From Aphrocallistes beatrix (Eukaryota > Porifera > Hexactinellida > Sceptrulophora > Aphrocallistidae), in NCBI GenBank assembly GCA_963281255.1, contig OY725496.1, forward strand, positions 4,379,723 to 4,443,722: 64,000 bases of DNA, given 5' to 3'. The stretch's first letter is position 1. The number at the start of each line of letters is the position of its first letter. A model generated the notes under the pieces. That model did no database searches, was not told the origin of the DNA, and worked only from the letters and a program-made list of their open reading frames with translations. The translations under genes were made by a program, and so were the position numbers. Shown here one piece after another: positions 42,122 to 53,500 of the stretch.

Positions 42122-42898
42122 ATGTGTGAATCTGGCGACTGTCTGGTGTTCACTCCTCCAGACTTCACGACTGCGAAGCCAGTCCGTCTCTACTCCAACC
42201 CGGCCTGTCCCTTCTCTCAGCGGGTGCGTCTCGCCCTGCACACCAAACAGGCGGACTTCAGTCAGTACTTCGTGCACCTGATCAAGAAGCCGCTCTGGTT
42301 CGTGCAGCTGAACCCGCACGGGACCACTCCCACCCTCGAGCACAAAGGGCAGATCATCCCCGATTCGAAGATCGCCATGGAGTACGTGGACGAGTGCTTT
42401 CAAGCTGACCACCGTATTCTGCATGCGGACCCGATGGAGCGGGCACAACAGAAAATATTTGTCGAAGAGTTCGGGAGTCAATTCATCCCTTACTTCTTCA
42501 AGGTGCTGAAGGCAGGAGACCCGGACGGATCTGGCGCCAAGGGAATCAAGAACTATTTGTCCTTCTTCAATGACTTCCTCGCGAAGAGAGACACGCCGCT
42601 CATCACGCCGGGAGACCTCCCAGGCTATCCGGAGTACGCGATCTACCCCTTCCTCGAGCGGCTGGAAGCCCTGGGCACCGTCTTCTCAAAGGACCTCTCC
42701 GTCTGGGTGCAAGACAAGGCGTCCCAAGACTTACCGGCGCTCTTCGAGTTCATCTCCACCATGCAGAAAGACGCCTCCGTCCAGGCGACCGCTCAATCCA
42801 CGGAGCAACACGTCTCACACTTCAGAGGGTTCAAAGAGGGGAACCCCCTCTACAGTCCCGGCACCGAGATCCCCATTTATGCCGCCCAGCCCAAGTAG
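42122..42898 (+). CDS. GSTO: Omega-class glutathione S-transferase
   Basis: A 258-residue frame from ATG 42122. The thioredoxin-like N-domain has RLYSNPACPFSQRVRLALHT, where Cys in the CPF motif is the catalytic residue typical of omega GSTs. It then has FVQLNPHGTTPTLEHKGQII with the cis-Pro, and the glutathione-binding DSKIAMEYVDE. A helical C-domain follows (~100-240). Omega GSTs act as thiol transferases and dehydroascorbate reductases. It is about 300 bp from its upstream neighbour and 144 bp from AMFR downstream, all on the same strand. GC is higher than in the surroundings. Confidence 0.9.
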   Translation: MCESGDCLVFTPPDFTTAKPVRLYSNPACPFSQRVRLALHTKQADFSQYFVHLIKKPLWFVQLNPHGTTPTLEHKGQIIPDSKIAMEYVDECFQADHRILHADPMERAQQKIFVEEFGSQFIPYFFKVLKAGDPDGSGAKGIKNYLSFFNDFLAKRDTPLITPGDLPGYPEYAIYPFLERLEALGTVFSKDLSVWVQDKASQDLPALFEFISTMQKDASVQATAQSTEQHVSHFRGFKEGNPLYSPGTEIPIYAAQPK

Positions 42899-43041
42899 CG
42901 ACTCTGCCTCAGAGGAATTCGATTCTTATGTTCGGTTCTATCTGTAATGCTAGTATTTAGGAGTAGTCTTACGTATTCGTATTTGTAGCTATAAATAGGA
43001 TATATTGTGATTGCATAGCATTGATACTGAATAGAGTTAGG

Positions 43042-44658
43042 ATGCCAAACGTGGGATTCCACTTCGAGAAGATCCCAGTCCCCAGTCTCCGCGCCTACTC
43101 CTACTTCAGCTGCATGGGGCTGGCGCTAGCCCTCGGCTACTGGAGCTGTTTCTCCCAGGAGAGCTTCTCCCTCACGTTCAGCAATCAGGTCTGGTGCACC
43201 GCCGCTGCGCTGAACATGTGCTACTGCTCCTGGTTCCTAGTCCTGGCGGCCGTCAAGGAACACATCTTCGGACCGATTCGGCGACAGGAAATCGAGAATA
43301 TACAAGACACCTTCTGGAACTTCGTCTTCCATAAATGTATCTTCGTATTCGGCGTCCTGAACGTACAGGACGTGGGCCACCTCATCTGTTGGGTGGGCTG
43401 GCTGGGCGTACTCGGGTCCTTGTACATCCTAACGCAACTCTGCATCGACCGCAGTAACGCTATGGGTCTCCGGCGAAGTCAGAGTGGAGAGACGCACGTG
43501 AAGATCCTCGTCCTCTTGCTCTGTATCTTGGCTTGCTGCGGCCTGCTGGTGTACGCAGCTATGTCCATCGGGTACTTCCTCGGCCTGACCTACTCCGTTC
43601 TCCTGGCCGCAGAGCTCATCATCGTTATTGCAAAGGTACTGCAGACGATTATAGAGCAGCAGATCCACGTTTGGAACATCAACCATCCCGAGCAGTTATG
43701 GGAGAACAAGTTCATCTACCTTCACTATACCGAGCTCATCTTTTCTCTGTTCGCGCTTTCTATCGACTTCTTCCACCACATCCACATGCTACTCTGGGTG
43801 GATATGTTCCTGAGCATGGCGAGCCTGGTCTTGCTGATGAAGCTACGGTTCCTCTACCAAGAGATTTATCAGAAGTTGGAGAAGCATCGGGTCCATTGGA
43901 CCATCACGCACAATATCCAGAACCTGCTCGGGTGGGTGGAACCGCGAAAGGAGAAGTGTACCATTTGCTGGGACAATATCAACCCAGGTCGCGTGTTGAG
44001 ATGCGGACACGTATTCCACACGCCCTGTCTCTACACCTGGTTACAGGACCACCAGACCTGTCCCGTGTGTCGAGAGGACCTTACCTATCTGCTAGGCACC
44101 AGTTTCCAGCTCAGGAATGCACTCGCAGTGCTGGCTAACCTCACCGGACACGGGAGAGGGGCACAGGGTCAGAGGAGGAGTCTGTTCACATTCGCTGGCT
44201 CCTCTCTGGCCAGCTGGCTCCCCAACTTCTCAGTGGAAGTCATGGATAACGAAGTGGTGCACACTTCGCAAGCGCTATCAGCTAGAGAATTCGATCTGAT
44301 GGTAGACCAGATCCATCAGGTCTTCCCTCACATCTCTCCCTACTTGATCCTACTCGACCTGACCCAGACCAGTTCCATGGCAGTGACAGTGGAGAACATA
44401 GTGCAAGGGAATGTCTACAGTCCGGACCAGGGATCTCGAAGGAGTAGCAGCGACTCTTCCTCCACGGAGAAAGAAGACCGAGGAGAAGAGAAGAGGGGAG
44501 TAGAGGGGGGAGAGGATCCTGTTAGGAAATCAGCACCGACAGTAAAGTGGGCGGATCAACCAGTGGAGAGAGAAAACTTGTTGGCGAGTAAAAGGGAACT
44601 ATTAATCGGAACCAACCGGAAAAGGTATTTAGAGAAATACCCTGATGAAGCTAACTAA
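43042..44658 (+). CDS. AMFR: AMFR/gp78-type ER-membrane RING E3 ubiquitin ligase
   Basis: ATG 43042 gives 538 residues. The N-terminal ~280 residues contain several membrane segments (for example MGLALALGYWSCF; ILVLLLCILACCGLLVYAAM). A RING-H2 finger at ~304-345 has the spacing CTICW...CGHVFHTPCLYTWL...CPVC. A CUE domain at ~412-458 reads FDLMVDQIHQVFPHISPYLI. The order membrane domain - RING - CUE is that of AMFR (gp78), an ER-associated degradation ligase. A final basic segment (LLASKRELLIGTNRKRYLEK) may be the E2- or p97-binding tail, but that is inference. The frame is open a few codons upstream without an ATG. Confidence 0.92.
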   Translation: MPNVGFHFEKIPVPSLRAYSYFSCMGLALALGYWSCFSQESFSLTFSNQVWCTAAALNMCYCSWFLVLAAVKEHIFGPIRRQEIENIQDTFWNFVFHKCIFVFGVLNVQDVGHLICWVGWLGVLGSLYILTQLCIDRSNAMGLRRSQSGETHVKILVLLLCILACCGLLVYAAMSIGYFLGLTYSVLLAAELIIVIAKVLQTIIEQQIHVWNINHPEQLWENKFIYLHYTELIFSLFALSIDFFHHIHMLLWVDMFLSMASLVLLMKLRFLYQEIYQKLEKHRVHWTITHNIQNLLGWVEPRKEKCTICWDNINPGRVLRCGHVFHTPCLYTWLQDHQTCPVCREDLTYLLGTSFQLRNALAVLANLTGHGRGAQGQRRSLFTFAGSSLASWLPNFSVEVMDNEVVHTSQALSAREFDLMVDQIHQVFPHISPYLILLDLTQTSSMAVTVENIVQGNVYSPDQGSRRSSSDSSSTEKEDRGEEKRGVEGGEDPVRKSAPTVKWADQPVERENLLASKRELLIGTNRKRYLEKYPDEAN

Positions 44659-45005
44659 CGTTTTGGACATCTTTCACGTAAATTTGTTCCGAAAGAATGT
44701 TTCTTGTTTGATTTTAATCCTGGTGATTAAAAAACTTATTTTATTAAAGTGCTTCTATTTGGGATATAAAATTTAAATAAAAAGTGTTCCAATTTGTTTA
44801 TTTTAATATTATCTGAATCAATCCCAATGAAAAAGATCTGAGAAAAGCAATGATGAGCCACAGTATTGGTTTATTCTATTAAGAATTTTTAAAACACTCT
44901 AATTTTCAAAATATTTGTAATCGAATTTGTGACATACCCAAACCCCAGCCTACCTACACTAAGAGTCTAAGAGCTCTCTGATCTATCTGAATTTGTGTTA
45001 GCCAT

Positions 45006-45069
45006 AGGCGTAGCTAATGAGTTGCTAGGAGTTGCTAGCAACCTCAAACGGGAAGTGCTAGTTACGCCT
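45006..45069. mobile_element. 64-bp inverted-repeat element
   Basis: The left AGGCGTAGCTA and right TAGTTACGCCT ends are inverted with one mismatch. An inner GTTGCTAGGAGTTGCTAGCAAC contains its own short palindromes. It is non-coding and may be a very small MITE. Its ends share GGCGTAG with the element at 28964-29103. Confidence 0.5.
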
Positions 45070-46021
45070 TAATGGATAGCACAAGATCTAATAGAGATAA
45101 CTTATCGAAGTTTATTCGAGCTAATTGATTGGGAATACTTCTAAATTATCAAACAAGCAAGATGTACAAATACAAACGAGGATGTGGCGGGGATCATGGT
45201 GGATATAAATAGAAGTATCTGTGAAACAGATCACATATAATGCAGATAAAATGTACCCAAAAGTATTTACAAATTCACTCCAGGCTCCCTCTCTCTTCTT
45301 CCTTTCGTCTCAAACCAACTGATTCGTACTTTGAGCGTGGGTTACTTTGAAAACCTACACACAAATTTCGGAAGTAAAATGAATTTTGCTTCGAAAGCAT
45401 GTCATTGATTTAATAAACATAATTTAGTATTGAAATCGTTAAGAATAATTATTTATGTTGGATGGATGGTTAATAAAATATTTCCTGAAAAGTTATTGTA
45501 AAATCTGTCTCTCAAACCTTTTTCAGTTAAGAGAGTTACTTTTTGTTTACAAAGAAACTTTATCAATTTTATAGCACATAGTCTTTAGCAGAAAGTAATA
45601 TTTGAACAGAATGTGAGATGAGGAATATCTGATAAACCTTATCCTCTCTATACATCAGGCTGATAATGAGGAATTCGCTATTCCTGCACTCTGCTACAAC
45701 ATCCATAATATTAGCTCGTAACACCATACTCTCACTATGTAGCTGCAGTTGTATATGTTTCCACCATATACGAATAAGTCCGTAACTTAGCATAAATGGA
45801 TATCTTAATAAAAATGTATAAATATTTTAATTAAATTTTATGGAATCCTTCTTAACCAGGCTACATTTCATCACTGGTATCAATGTAAAGACTTAATCAG
45901 CTGCAGAGAAAGTAATCTTGTTGAGGGCATATCATTTAGACTTCTAATGATTCAATGTTATGTCACTGCTACAGCTAAACAAGATGTTACATAATACTTG
46001 TGAACATACATACTTGAAATC

Positions 46022-46544
46022 GGGATACCGACAGTTCGAGACGCGACATTTTGAGACGCGACAGTTTGATACCGACAATTCGAGATGCCGACATTTCGAT
46101 ACGCGACAGTTCGATACGAAACAGTTTGATGTGAGAATATCCAAAATTTGATAAAATGTGAATTCATATAAATCAGTGACAAATAGACTCGATTTCTTTT
46201 TCAATCAATGTTATTAGATTGTACTCCTTTTCACAAATGACAATTCAAAATATTTTCACCCAAGAACGACAAATTCAATCGAGGCCTGGCATCGTTCGTT
46301 TAACGCCACCGTTGGTTGTTGTCACCCAACTATTTGGAAATTTATTCAGGCCTTAAAATTCTCATTTGCATTACATCTTTAGAATAGCTAAAATCATTAA
46401 ATTTGAGTTATATTTTCGTCTTATTACACTTACATTTCGTTTAATGTAGTATCGAACTGTTTCGTATCGAACTGTCGCGTATCGAAATGTCGGCATCTCG
46501 AATTGTCGGTATCAAACTGTCGCGTCTCGAACTGTCGGTATCCC
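46022..46544. mobile_element. Foldback element with long inverted repeats and 9-bp target duplication
   Basis: A 523-bp element bounded by GGGATACCGACAGTT... and ...AACTGTCGGTATCCC, and flanked on both sides by CTTGAAATC (46013-46021 and 46545-46553). Each arm is about 95-110 bp long and built of degenerate 14-16-bp subunits such as TACCGACAGTTTGA. The arms are near-perfect inverted copies, except that the left has one extra subunit (about 16 bp). The 320-bp centre is AT-rich and has no transposase. A 9-bp duplication and long modular arms fit foldback or Mutator-type non-autonomous elements. Confidence 0.88.
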
Positions 46545-47114
46545 CTTGAAATCTCCTTGGGAGTAAAGTTAAATTGAATCCTGAGTTCATTGTTAATTTC
46601 TACTTTTTCGCCTGGTAAGTCTGTAAATAATGACTTTCAACAGTTGGCATAATCACTTGGTAACGCTCTTAATAGTCTCGATTCTTATAATTTCTGTATG
46701 GGGGTGGCTAACATAAGTTTAAAATTACTAAAACTGGCAAATCAAAAAGGATACGTTATACTTTTGAGGTTAAAGTTCTGCTCAGCGTTTTATAAAATAT
46801 TCCAGAGGTGGATTCCTGTGCATCGCAGGTTCAAGGAAGTTATCAAATACTTGAGCTACATCTGGTACATTCGTCCAATTCTTGAATAGGAGAGAAACAA
46901 GATATACGTAAAATTGAACATTTGAGAAAAGCAATTTAATCAGAATTGTATTTCAATTTCATCATTTTACTAGACTAAATAATCAGGACATGTTAACCCC
47001 TGCAATCTTATTAACTGTACGTGTAATTCGCTGTATATGAGCCCCCAGTATTATATTGAATGAATAATTAATTGTTAGATTTACTAGTTACATGAATTCA
47101 TCCATGAGAGCTCG

Positions 47115-47315
47115 AGACAGTGAAACGATGGCAAGAAAGGTACCGCATTCTGTCATAATTACAGCAGATTTGTAGCGGAGAAGTCCAAAAGTGCAATAAC
47201 GCTATTTCAATACGGACTGCTTATACAGCAAAGTATGACAGCTGTGAGAACACGTTCGCACCTGGCTCCACTGCCACCTACGATGGAGACAAGTACGTCT
47301 GCCAGGATTGCCTTG
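47115..47315 (+). pseudogene. Broken partial copy of the ABLIM 5' region
   Basis: This region aligns with the start of the ABLIM gene (48293 onward), beginning at CACAGTGATATCGATGGCAA-like sequence and ending in CTGCCAGGATTGCCT. Two deletions are visible relative to the parent. One of about 28 bp removes the lysine-rich linker. One of about 170 bp removes the C-terminal part of LIM1 and most of LIM2 (parent about 48447-48619). The frame is interrupted by a stop soon after the start. The last ~95 bp are almost identical to the parent, so the copy or a later conversion is fairly recent. It lies about 1 kb upstream of the intact gene, in the same orientation. Confidence 0.88.
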
Positions 47316-48292
47316 AGAGGACTGATTAGATTAAAATTGACCTCTGCTGTGTGGTTCTGTTAAAAAAACGCAAGAAACTTAATACTAAATGGCTTTTTTT
47401 AAATTTGTATATTTTTATTTCATGTGGTCCAATTTCTAGATTTGGCTAGCAGAGTTTCATTCAGCAGCAGCAACTCAAATCCACAAAATATTTCTAACAA
47501 TTATAAATATTCAAGTCATAGTAGATTGAAACTTGCTCAAATGTAACCTCAAAGCTTTCTGACACACCACATGCCACATGTAAATGTCCTAAAACGCATT
47601 CAGAGTCAATTTACAAATATTCTCTTTTGAAATATGACACTTTTCCTGTTATTTGTATAAAGTTTTCGGTTTAAGATGTAACGAAATTCTGTAATATATT
47701 TTGAAAAAAATTTGAGACAAATATTCTTGGCTGACTAAAAAAATCGATTCGAGAAAATCCCATCGTCTACCGGGAAATAAGGGCCAGAACTCTTCGCTTG
47801 CCAGCTGTTGAGGGGTGTAGAGCATAAATGCATCATAATCAAGCATATGTATAGTTGTTTTCGTTACGTGTATATTTAATATGGAAATGCTCTGTCAGCT
47901 CGCCGGATTCTGTTAATTCACTGTCTGGCACATTAAAAGCGTGTACCACACACGAACATTTTAATTTGTGCTGACATATTTATTTAAAACTAGCAAAATA
48001 CAAGTGCGCATAACACCTAGTTCTTATGGTAATTATCTCCAATCTCAGGTGGTGGAATGTCGTCTGAGGTTTCGCCTACACTCTTTGTTGAGAATATTTC
48101 GGTTATGACATATTTATTACATACATTAACCTGAATAAGCGTCGCATAAGTTTTGAGAATCAGTTTGTCTAAGAGCTATTTGAAGCGTCCAGCTAACCAT
48201 AGTCATATAGGACACTATTAGAAGTATAAATACCAACTCGATAATATAATTGATTCATTAAACTATTTATTAAGAAGTATACAGCAAGTTAA
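47316..48292. other. Upstream region of ABLIM
   Basis: About 1 kb, AT-rich, between the broken ABLIM copy and the intact gene. A minus-strand frame at 47649-47846 begins MLDYDAFMLYTPQQLASEEF and looks mildly protein-like, but it is short and isolated, so it is not called. The ABLIM promoter presumably lies here. Confidence 0.4.
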
Positions 48293-50353
48293 ATGAGTTC
48301 ACACAGTGATATCGATGGCAAGAAAAAAAGTTCGAATAAGAAGAAAAAGCAACGGGTTCTCTGCCATAAATGCAACCGTGTTTGTACCGGAGAAGTTCTA
48401 AAGGTGCAAGAACGTTATTTCCATACGGACTGCTTTTACTGCAAAGTCTGTAACAGATTTCTGTCCAGTGGTGGGTTCTACGTGAGAGGAGAAGACTATT
48501 ACTGCACTGAAGACTATCAGAAAATGTTTGGAACGAAATGTTTCGTGTGCCACAATTATGTGGAAGGAGAGGTAGTTACGGCGCTTAACAACACGTACCA
48601 TAAAGAGTGTTTCAAGTGTGACAGCTGCAAGAACACGTTCGCACCTGGCTCCACTGTCACCTACGATGGAGACAAGTACGTCTGCCAGGATTGCCTCGAT
48701 CCGAACTTCTCACCGACCGGCAATTACAAATCGCCTGGACGGGAAGCACCGCCAATCAATTCCAACAGCTTCGAGTCCCGCTCCCCTTACGACAGCCACT
48801 TCGTGACACCATACGAGGCGCCTCCTCGCAGAAAGAACAATAAAGTAAAATGCAACAAATGCCACCAGTGCATCAACGACAGCACTCTGCTGGGGGCTAT
48901 GGGCAAGTTCTGGCATCACTGGTGCTTCACGTGCATCGAGTGTAAGCGACAGATGCACGGTAGGTTCGTCGCGCGCGGAGAAGAAATTTACTGCGAGAGT
49001 CACTACTTTAAACTGTACGGCGTGAGGTGTAATGTCTGTCACGATTACATTACAGGGAAGTCACTCATGGCGAATGAAGCTTGCTACCACTTCGACTGCG
49101 CGAAATGCGCTTATTGTAAGCGGAACTTCCGCAGCGAACAAGACCTGTACAAGGACTCAGAGGGACCGCGGCTCTGGCACCAACAGTGCGGGCTGAACTC
49201 GAGACAGGAGTACCTGAATAGAACTCAATCAGAAGAACTGTCGACAGCATTGAGTCCTAGGCCTGGCAATACCTCAGATATCCCGTCTCCATACAACATG
49301 ACCCCCTCCCAGCTCCCAGTCCATCGGGAAGACTCTTCCACCCCCACTCCTCCCATCTCTGGGCCCGAGGACTTGTCACTCTCCGCCATCTCAGGGGCCC
49401 TGACACCGCTCAAAGTGTCGCATACACGAGCGAGTAGCAACGAATTAAGCTTATCCAGAAGTAAGTACAATTCGGGCACCACGCCTACTGGTCAGAACAC
49501 GTTCCAGTCTACTCTCTCCAGCTCGCACTTGATGCAATCTTTAGATACAATGGACTCGCCAGCTGTACAAGGCACGCGTTCAGCTCAGAGCAGACGGAGA
49601 GTCATGTCCGACACTTACAACTTGAGGTTTAACAAAAGTCATGAAAATTTCAGGAAAGCTCAGGAATTCTTCACGAGCCGCGAGAATTCTACCGAACTTC
49701 TCTTCCCTCCACGGACAGGCCCTTCCCCTCGGCTGCAACACAGCCGCCAGCGCTCGGACCTGTCTTCCACGAGTAGCGGGACCGACAAGCGCGTGAGTCC
49801 GATCAGCCTCAGCCCTCAACGCAGCCCTGGCATCTCAGACGCCTCCACTTCGACCATGAAGCGGACACTGAAAGAGACACAAAGCCATTTCACAGAGACG
49901 ATTGATGAGCGGCAAGAAATAGATTTGACGATACATGACCTCTCTACCGCCTCCAACTCCAGTTCTGGTCTCCAAAGTGTCTCATCGGCGCCACTGCTTG
50001 AAGTATCCACCCCCGATGCCAGGCGACCCCTCTCATTCGATGACGTCCCCAAGGGAGAGCAAAAAACCACCGACGAATCTCAAAATTATTCTCAAATACG
50101 GAAAAAAGCACGAACAAAATCCGATTTAAACTCTAAATCTTTTCCAGAGCAGCCAGCCGTGTATCCGCTCAAGAGACTGCTTGTCACCCCCGGGGAGTAC
50201 CAGGTGTACCCTCGAGACGTGGACAGGTTGAGGCTGGAGCAGCACCTCTCAGCCGAAGACTTTTTCCGACTCTTCTCAATGACGAAAGAAGAATTCTCTG
50301 TTCTCCCTTCATGGAAACAGGACGATATGAAAAGGAAAGCAAAGCTATTCTAA
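48293..50353 (+). CDS. ABLIM: Actin-binding LIM protein (ABLIM/limatin family)
   Basis: A single open frame of 686 residues from ATG 48293. There are four LIM domains: ~23-78 (CHKCNRVC...CFYCKVC), ~83-135 (CFVCHNYV...CFKCDSC), ~186-240 (CNKCHQC...CFTCIEC) and ~246-300 (CNVCHDYI...CAKCAYC). A Ser/Pro-rich linker of ~300 residues follows. A C-terminal villin headpiece at ~620-686 has LSAEDFFRLFSMTKEEFSVL and ends KQDDMKRKAKLF. Four LIM domains followed by a headpiece is unique to ABLIM proteins, which link actin filaments to LIM-binding partners. The lysine-rich N-terminus (KKKSSNKKKKQR) is unusual. The gene converges with the TRAF7-like gene, whose stop is 197 bp away. Confidence 0.95.
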   Translation: MSSHSDIDGKKKSSNKKKKQRVLCHKCNRVCTGEVLKVQERYFHTDCFYCKVCNRFLSSGGFYVRGEDYYCTEDYQKMFGTKCFVCHNYVEGEVVTALNNTYHKECFKCDSCKNTFAPGSTVTYDGDKYVCQDCLDPNFSPTGNYKSPGREAPPINSNSFESRSPYDSHFVTPYEAPPRRKNNKVKCNKCHQCINDSTLLGAMGKFWHHWCFTCIECKRQMHGRFVARGEEIYCESHYFKLYGVRCNVCHDYITGKSLMANEACYHFDCAKCAYCKRNFRSEQDLYKDSEGPRLWHQQCGLNSRQEYLNRTQSEELSTALSPRPGNTSDIPSPYNMTPSQLPVHREDSSTPTPPISGPEDLSLSAISGALTPLKVSHTRASSNELSLSRSKYNSGTTPTGQNTFQSTLSSSHLMQSLDTMDSPAVQGTRSAQSRRRVMSDTYNLRFNKSHENFRKAQEFFTSRENSTELLFPPRTGPSPRLQHSRQRSDLSSTSSGTDKRVSPISLSPQRSPGISDASTSTMKRTLKETQSHFTETIDERQEIDLTIHDLSTASNSSSGLQSVSSAPLLEVSTPDARRPLSFDDVPKGEQKTTDESQNYSQIRKKARTKSDLNSKSFPEQPAVYPLKRLLVTPGEYQVYPRDVDRLRLEQHLSAEDFFRLFSMTKEEFSVLPSWKQDDMKRKAKLF

Positions 50354-50549
50354 TCGATTTTATTCTTTCAAGCGATTTCAAATGCCTTACCACGTGTTCC
50401 AATTAAACTCCTTAGCTACTTTATCGCATTGTATTAATTGAATAATTATTTTTTACATTTTACATACATTAACTCCCCATATTACCCACCCACATACTGC
50501 ATCCATATGCATCTTTGTACCAGATTATGTATAAATGAATTTATTCCTC

Positions 50550-53500
50550 TTAGAGTATGGGGTTCCCATTATATGGTTTATGTGACGATCGAGGTAGATA
50601 ACTCACTTTAATTTCGCAATCTGCTCCAGCAGAGAACAAGTACTCATTAACTATCGCCAGAGCATTTACAGTGTCTCTGTGTCTCTGTAGCTTCTGTATT
50701 GCGAGCAGAATCGGAGTATGCCAGACCTAGATGAGAGATAATGGAATTAGCACTAAAATTGTAACGTATGCATGCTATGTAGTTTCGCAGAAAGAGCTCT
50801 TTCAAAGGTTGTACTTTGATTGCTAATGGCACAAGATTGTTTATTGACGTTCGTAAGTATAAATACGAAGCGTTATTATAAATGCTGGAATGTCTAAACA
50901 TATTATAGCAGATTCGTGGTCTAGGTCAGTTAATTAATTAACAAAGTGTAAATAGCTGAAGATTGCTCAACTAATTACACAAGAGCGAAACCATATCTAA
51001 TTAAGCTTTTAGTTTATGAAAAGTTGAATATGTGCTATATCAAAACAAATCTTAAAAAACTAAGTCACGATATTAATAAATAATTAAGGTAATATAACGT
51101 AGGATATTATGCATGCTGAGACGTTACTGACTATCACAGCTTAAACTTTATGGTTTTAATATTGCTATCGGAGAGCTCAAGTGGTTAATAATTTCCAAAC
51201 TTGGCTAAACATTAATAGTATTCTAATATTACGCCTAATGTCTGATAGCCAATAGTGAGTAATAGGAAGTCTTGATTACTTTTCAGATGAAATTGTCTTG
51301 TTAATGTTAACATCGGAGTTAAATTCATCGGACTGCGAGCTGCTGGAATTAGAGTAGCTGTACAGCTATCGCGAAGAGAATACTTATTTAGGACAATAGC
51401 ATTTGTATTGCTGCTAGTACGTAGGTTTTGATCGAATTCTCCTCGAGAGTTGTAAACGATTCGATAAATAATATCTCGAAAGTATTCCCTGGTTTTCATA
51501 AAGGTTTCAAGTTCATTTTAATCTTGTAAATAATGGATTGTATATACAACAGGGTAAGAGCGGCGATTGCACGAATTACAGAAAAATGTTTAGTTTAAAC
51601 GCAGTAAAACGTCCATCCTGATGCACTGATGAGTCACTAAATACTGCAAAATGAAAATAAGACTTTTGCAACTAAAATGTTCTTTTGGGCAGACACTCAA
51701 TTATAATTGTTTTGTTTAAAAAGAGATAAGCTACGCCAAAATAATTTATCACAGAATGATGTTAACTGTCGAAATAGCTTTGCATTCAGAAAATCTACAT
51801 ATTGATTGATTGGTGGATAGAGTATTGTGATAATTAATGAAAGTTGTGTATCTCTTTCCTTCTGTTGGCGGGCAAGATTGCGGCTGATAATAAAGTACAA
51901 TTCATTTATTAAACAGCTGATAGCGAATCAGTTACCGTGTAGAATACATTTCCCACTTCCCACACAGGATGGAATAAATGAAATAAATTATTTGAACGAT
52001 GTTGATGATACCAAAACAATGTGAGATAAAGCTCAGATTTAATACTTCGCTAATTTGAACTACTTATATAGAATTGGACGATTTCGATATTAGTACTTTT
52101 GTCCGATGCCATAACTTAATTATTTTAAAATTGATCAAATCTTCATGGCTTCGATAAGGAATAATGTATTAGGAAATTCAATCAGAACATAGTTGTAGGC
52201 AAATAACAATTATATACAAATACTACATATTTATTTTTTAAGAGGAGAATTCGTTGGATCAAATTCATAAATTTCTATTCCCTCTCCATGTAATACCCAT
52301 CTCCTCATCTCCTAATGTTATGTCATGCTTAACTATACCTCTCTCCTCATATTATAACTGCTTTACTTGTATTACAACAATTACGTTACAAACATCTACT
52401 TCACTCCTACTTCCTACGCAAAATACATAAATTATTTATAAATTTCTTATGAAAATGTTTAATTAATTTCAACTTTTACTTCCTCTATTTTGTTTCAGTG
52501 ATGTGGCTGAGATCCGCCTCCAGTAGAGGTGGGATCATTAGAAGATTAAATAGTCATTTTATGGAAAAATCAATTTGAATAACTTAATACCAGGCTGTTA
52601 GTTCGTAGTTGGCTAGATGGGCGTGTCAGTGGTACGAACTGTCCTGGAACGACTTAATTTAGTACGAATCGACCGACAGATAATGATCTTGTATTACTGA
52701 GAAACTAAACACATCTGCCTAGCAAGAGCACAGGCATATCATTAGACAAAAGAACCATTGCCTAGCACGGAATGGCATACGTAATAGATGATGAGCCGCC
52801 CAGAGTGAAGATATCCTGGTTACCAGCGGCCGGGAATTTGAAGACAGGAGAGGGAGTAGAACTGATGCAACTCGAAGAGAAAGAGGAGAAGCTCTCCCCC
52901 ACAGCTCTGGCCTTGAAGGACATATTCAATGACATCATTGAAGAAGGACAGAGCTATCCTCAACTAGGATACCATGACGAGGCGCGATTCAAGAGCTACT
53001 ACCTGAGATATGCCACGTTCGCTCTGAGAATAGTCAGCACTGGACAGGTGATAGGTGGGTTCTACATCAAGCCTAACTACCCAGGAAGATGTTCGCACAT
53101 TTGCAATGCAGGATTTATCGTTGACAAAGCCTGGAGGAATAAAGGAGCAGCTCGATTCATGGCCGAGAATTACAAACTGCTGGGCCCAGAGCTCGGCTAT
53201 CGGGCTTCTATGTTCAATCTCGTTTTTGTATCGAATAAAGGATCACTACACCTGTGGGATAGCTTGGGGTTCCAGAGGGTTGGAATGGTGCCACAGGCTG
53301 GTAACTTGAAAGGGCTAGGGTACCAGGATGCAGTTCAGTTCTACCTCAGCTTCGTGAAGGAATAGTTCATCCTAGCAACTTAGACACTTAGAGTCATTCA
53401 GTTTAATGATTGAACCAATGATTTTATAGATTACTGAATAATTATAATAAACTAATATCAGCAACATTCTAACCACAATAGAAGTGTCCATGGACCCCGA

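Larger units (their letters stand above)
44659..47114. other. Gene-poor region with transposon remnants
   Basis: Nearly 2.5 kb of AT-rich sequence without a convincing gene. It holds a small inverted-repeat element (45006-45069) and a complete foldback element (46022-46544). Short open frames at 45569-45793 and 46698-46889 have no family features and are not called. Confidence 0.6.

Noticed and set aside
45944..46204. Open frames of 60-86 codons on both strands
   Set aside because: They lie in the modular arm of the foldback element and reflect its ~15-bp repeats.
47649..47846. Minus-strand 65-codon frame beginning MLDYDAFMLY
   Set aside because: It looks mildly protein-like, but it is short, isolated, without splice continuation or known motif.
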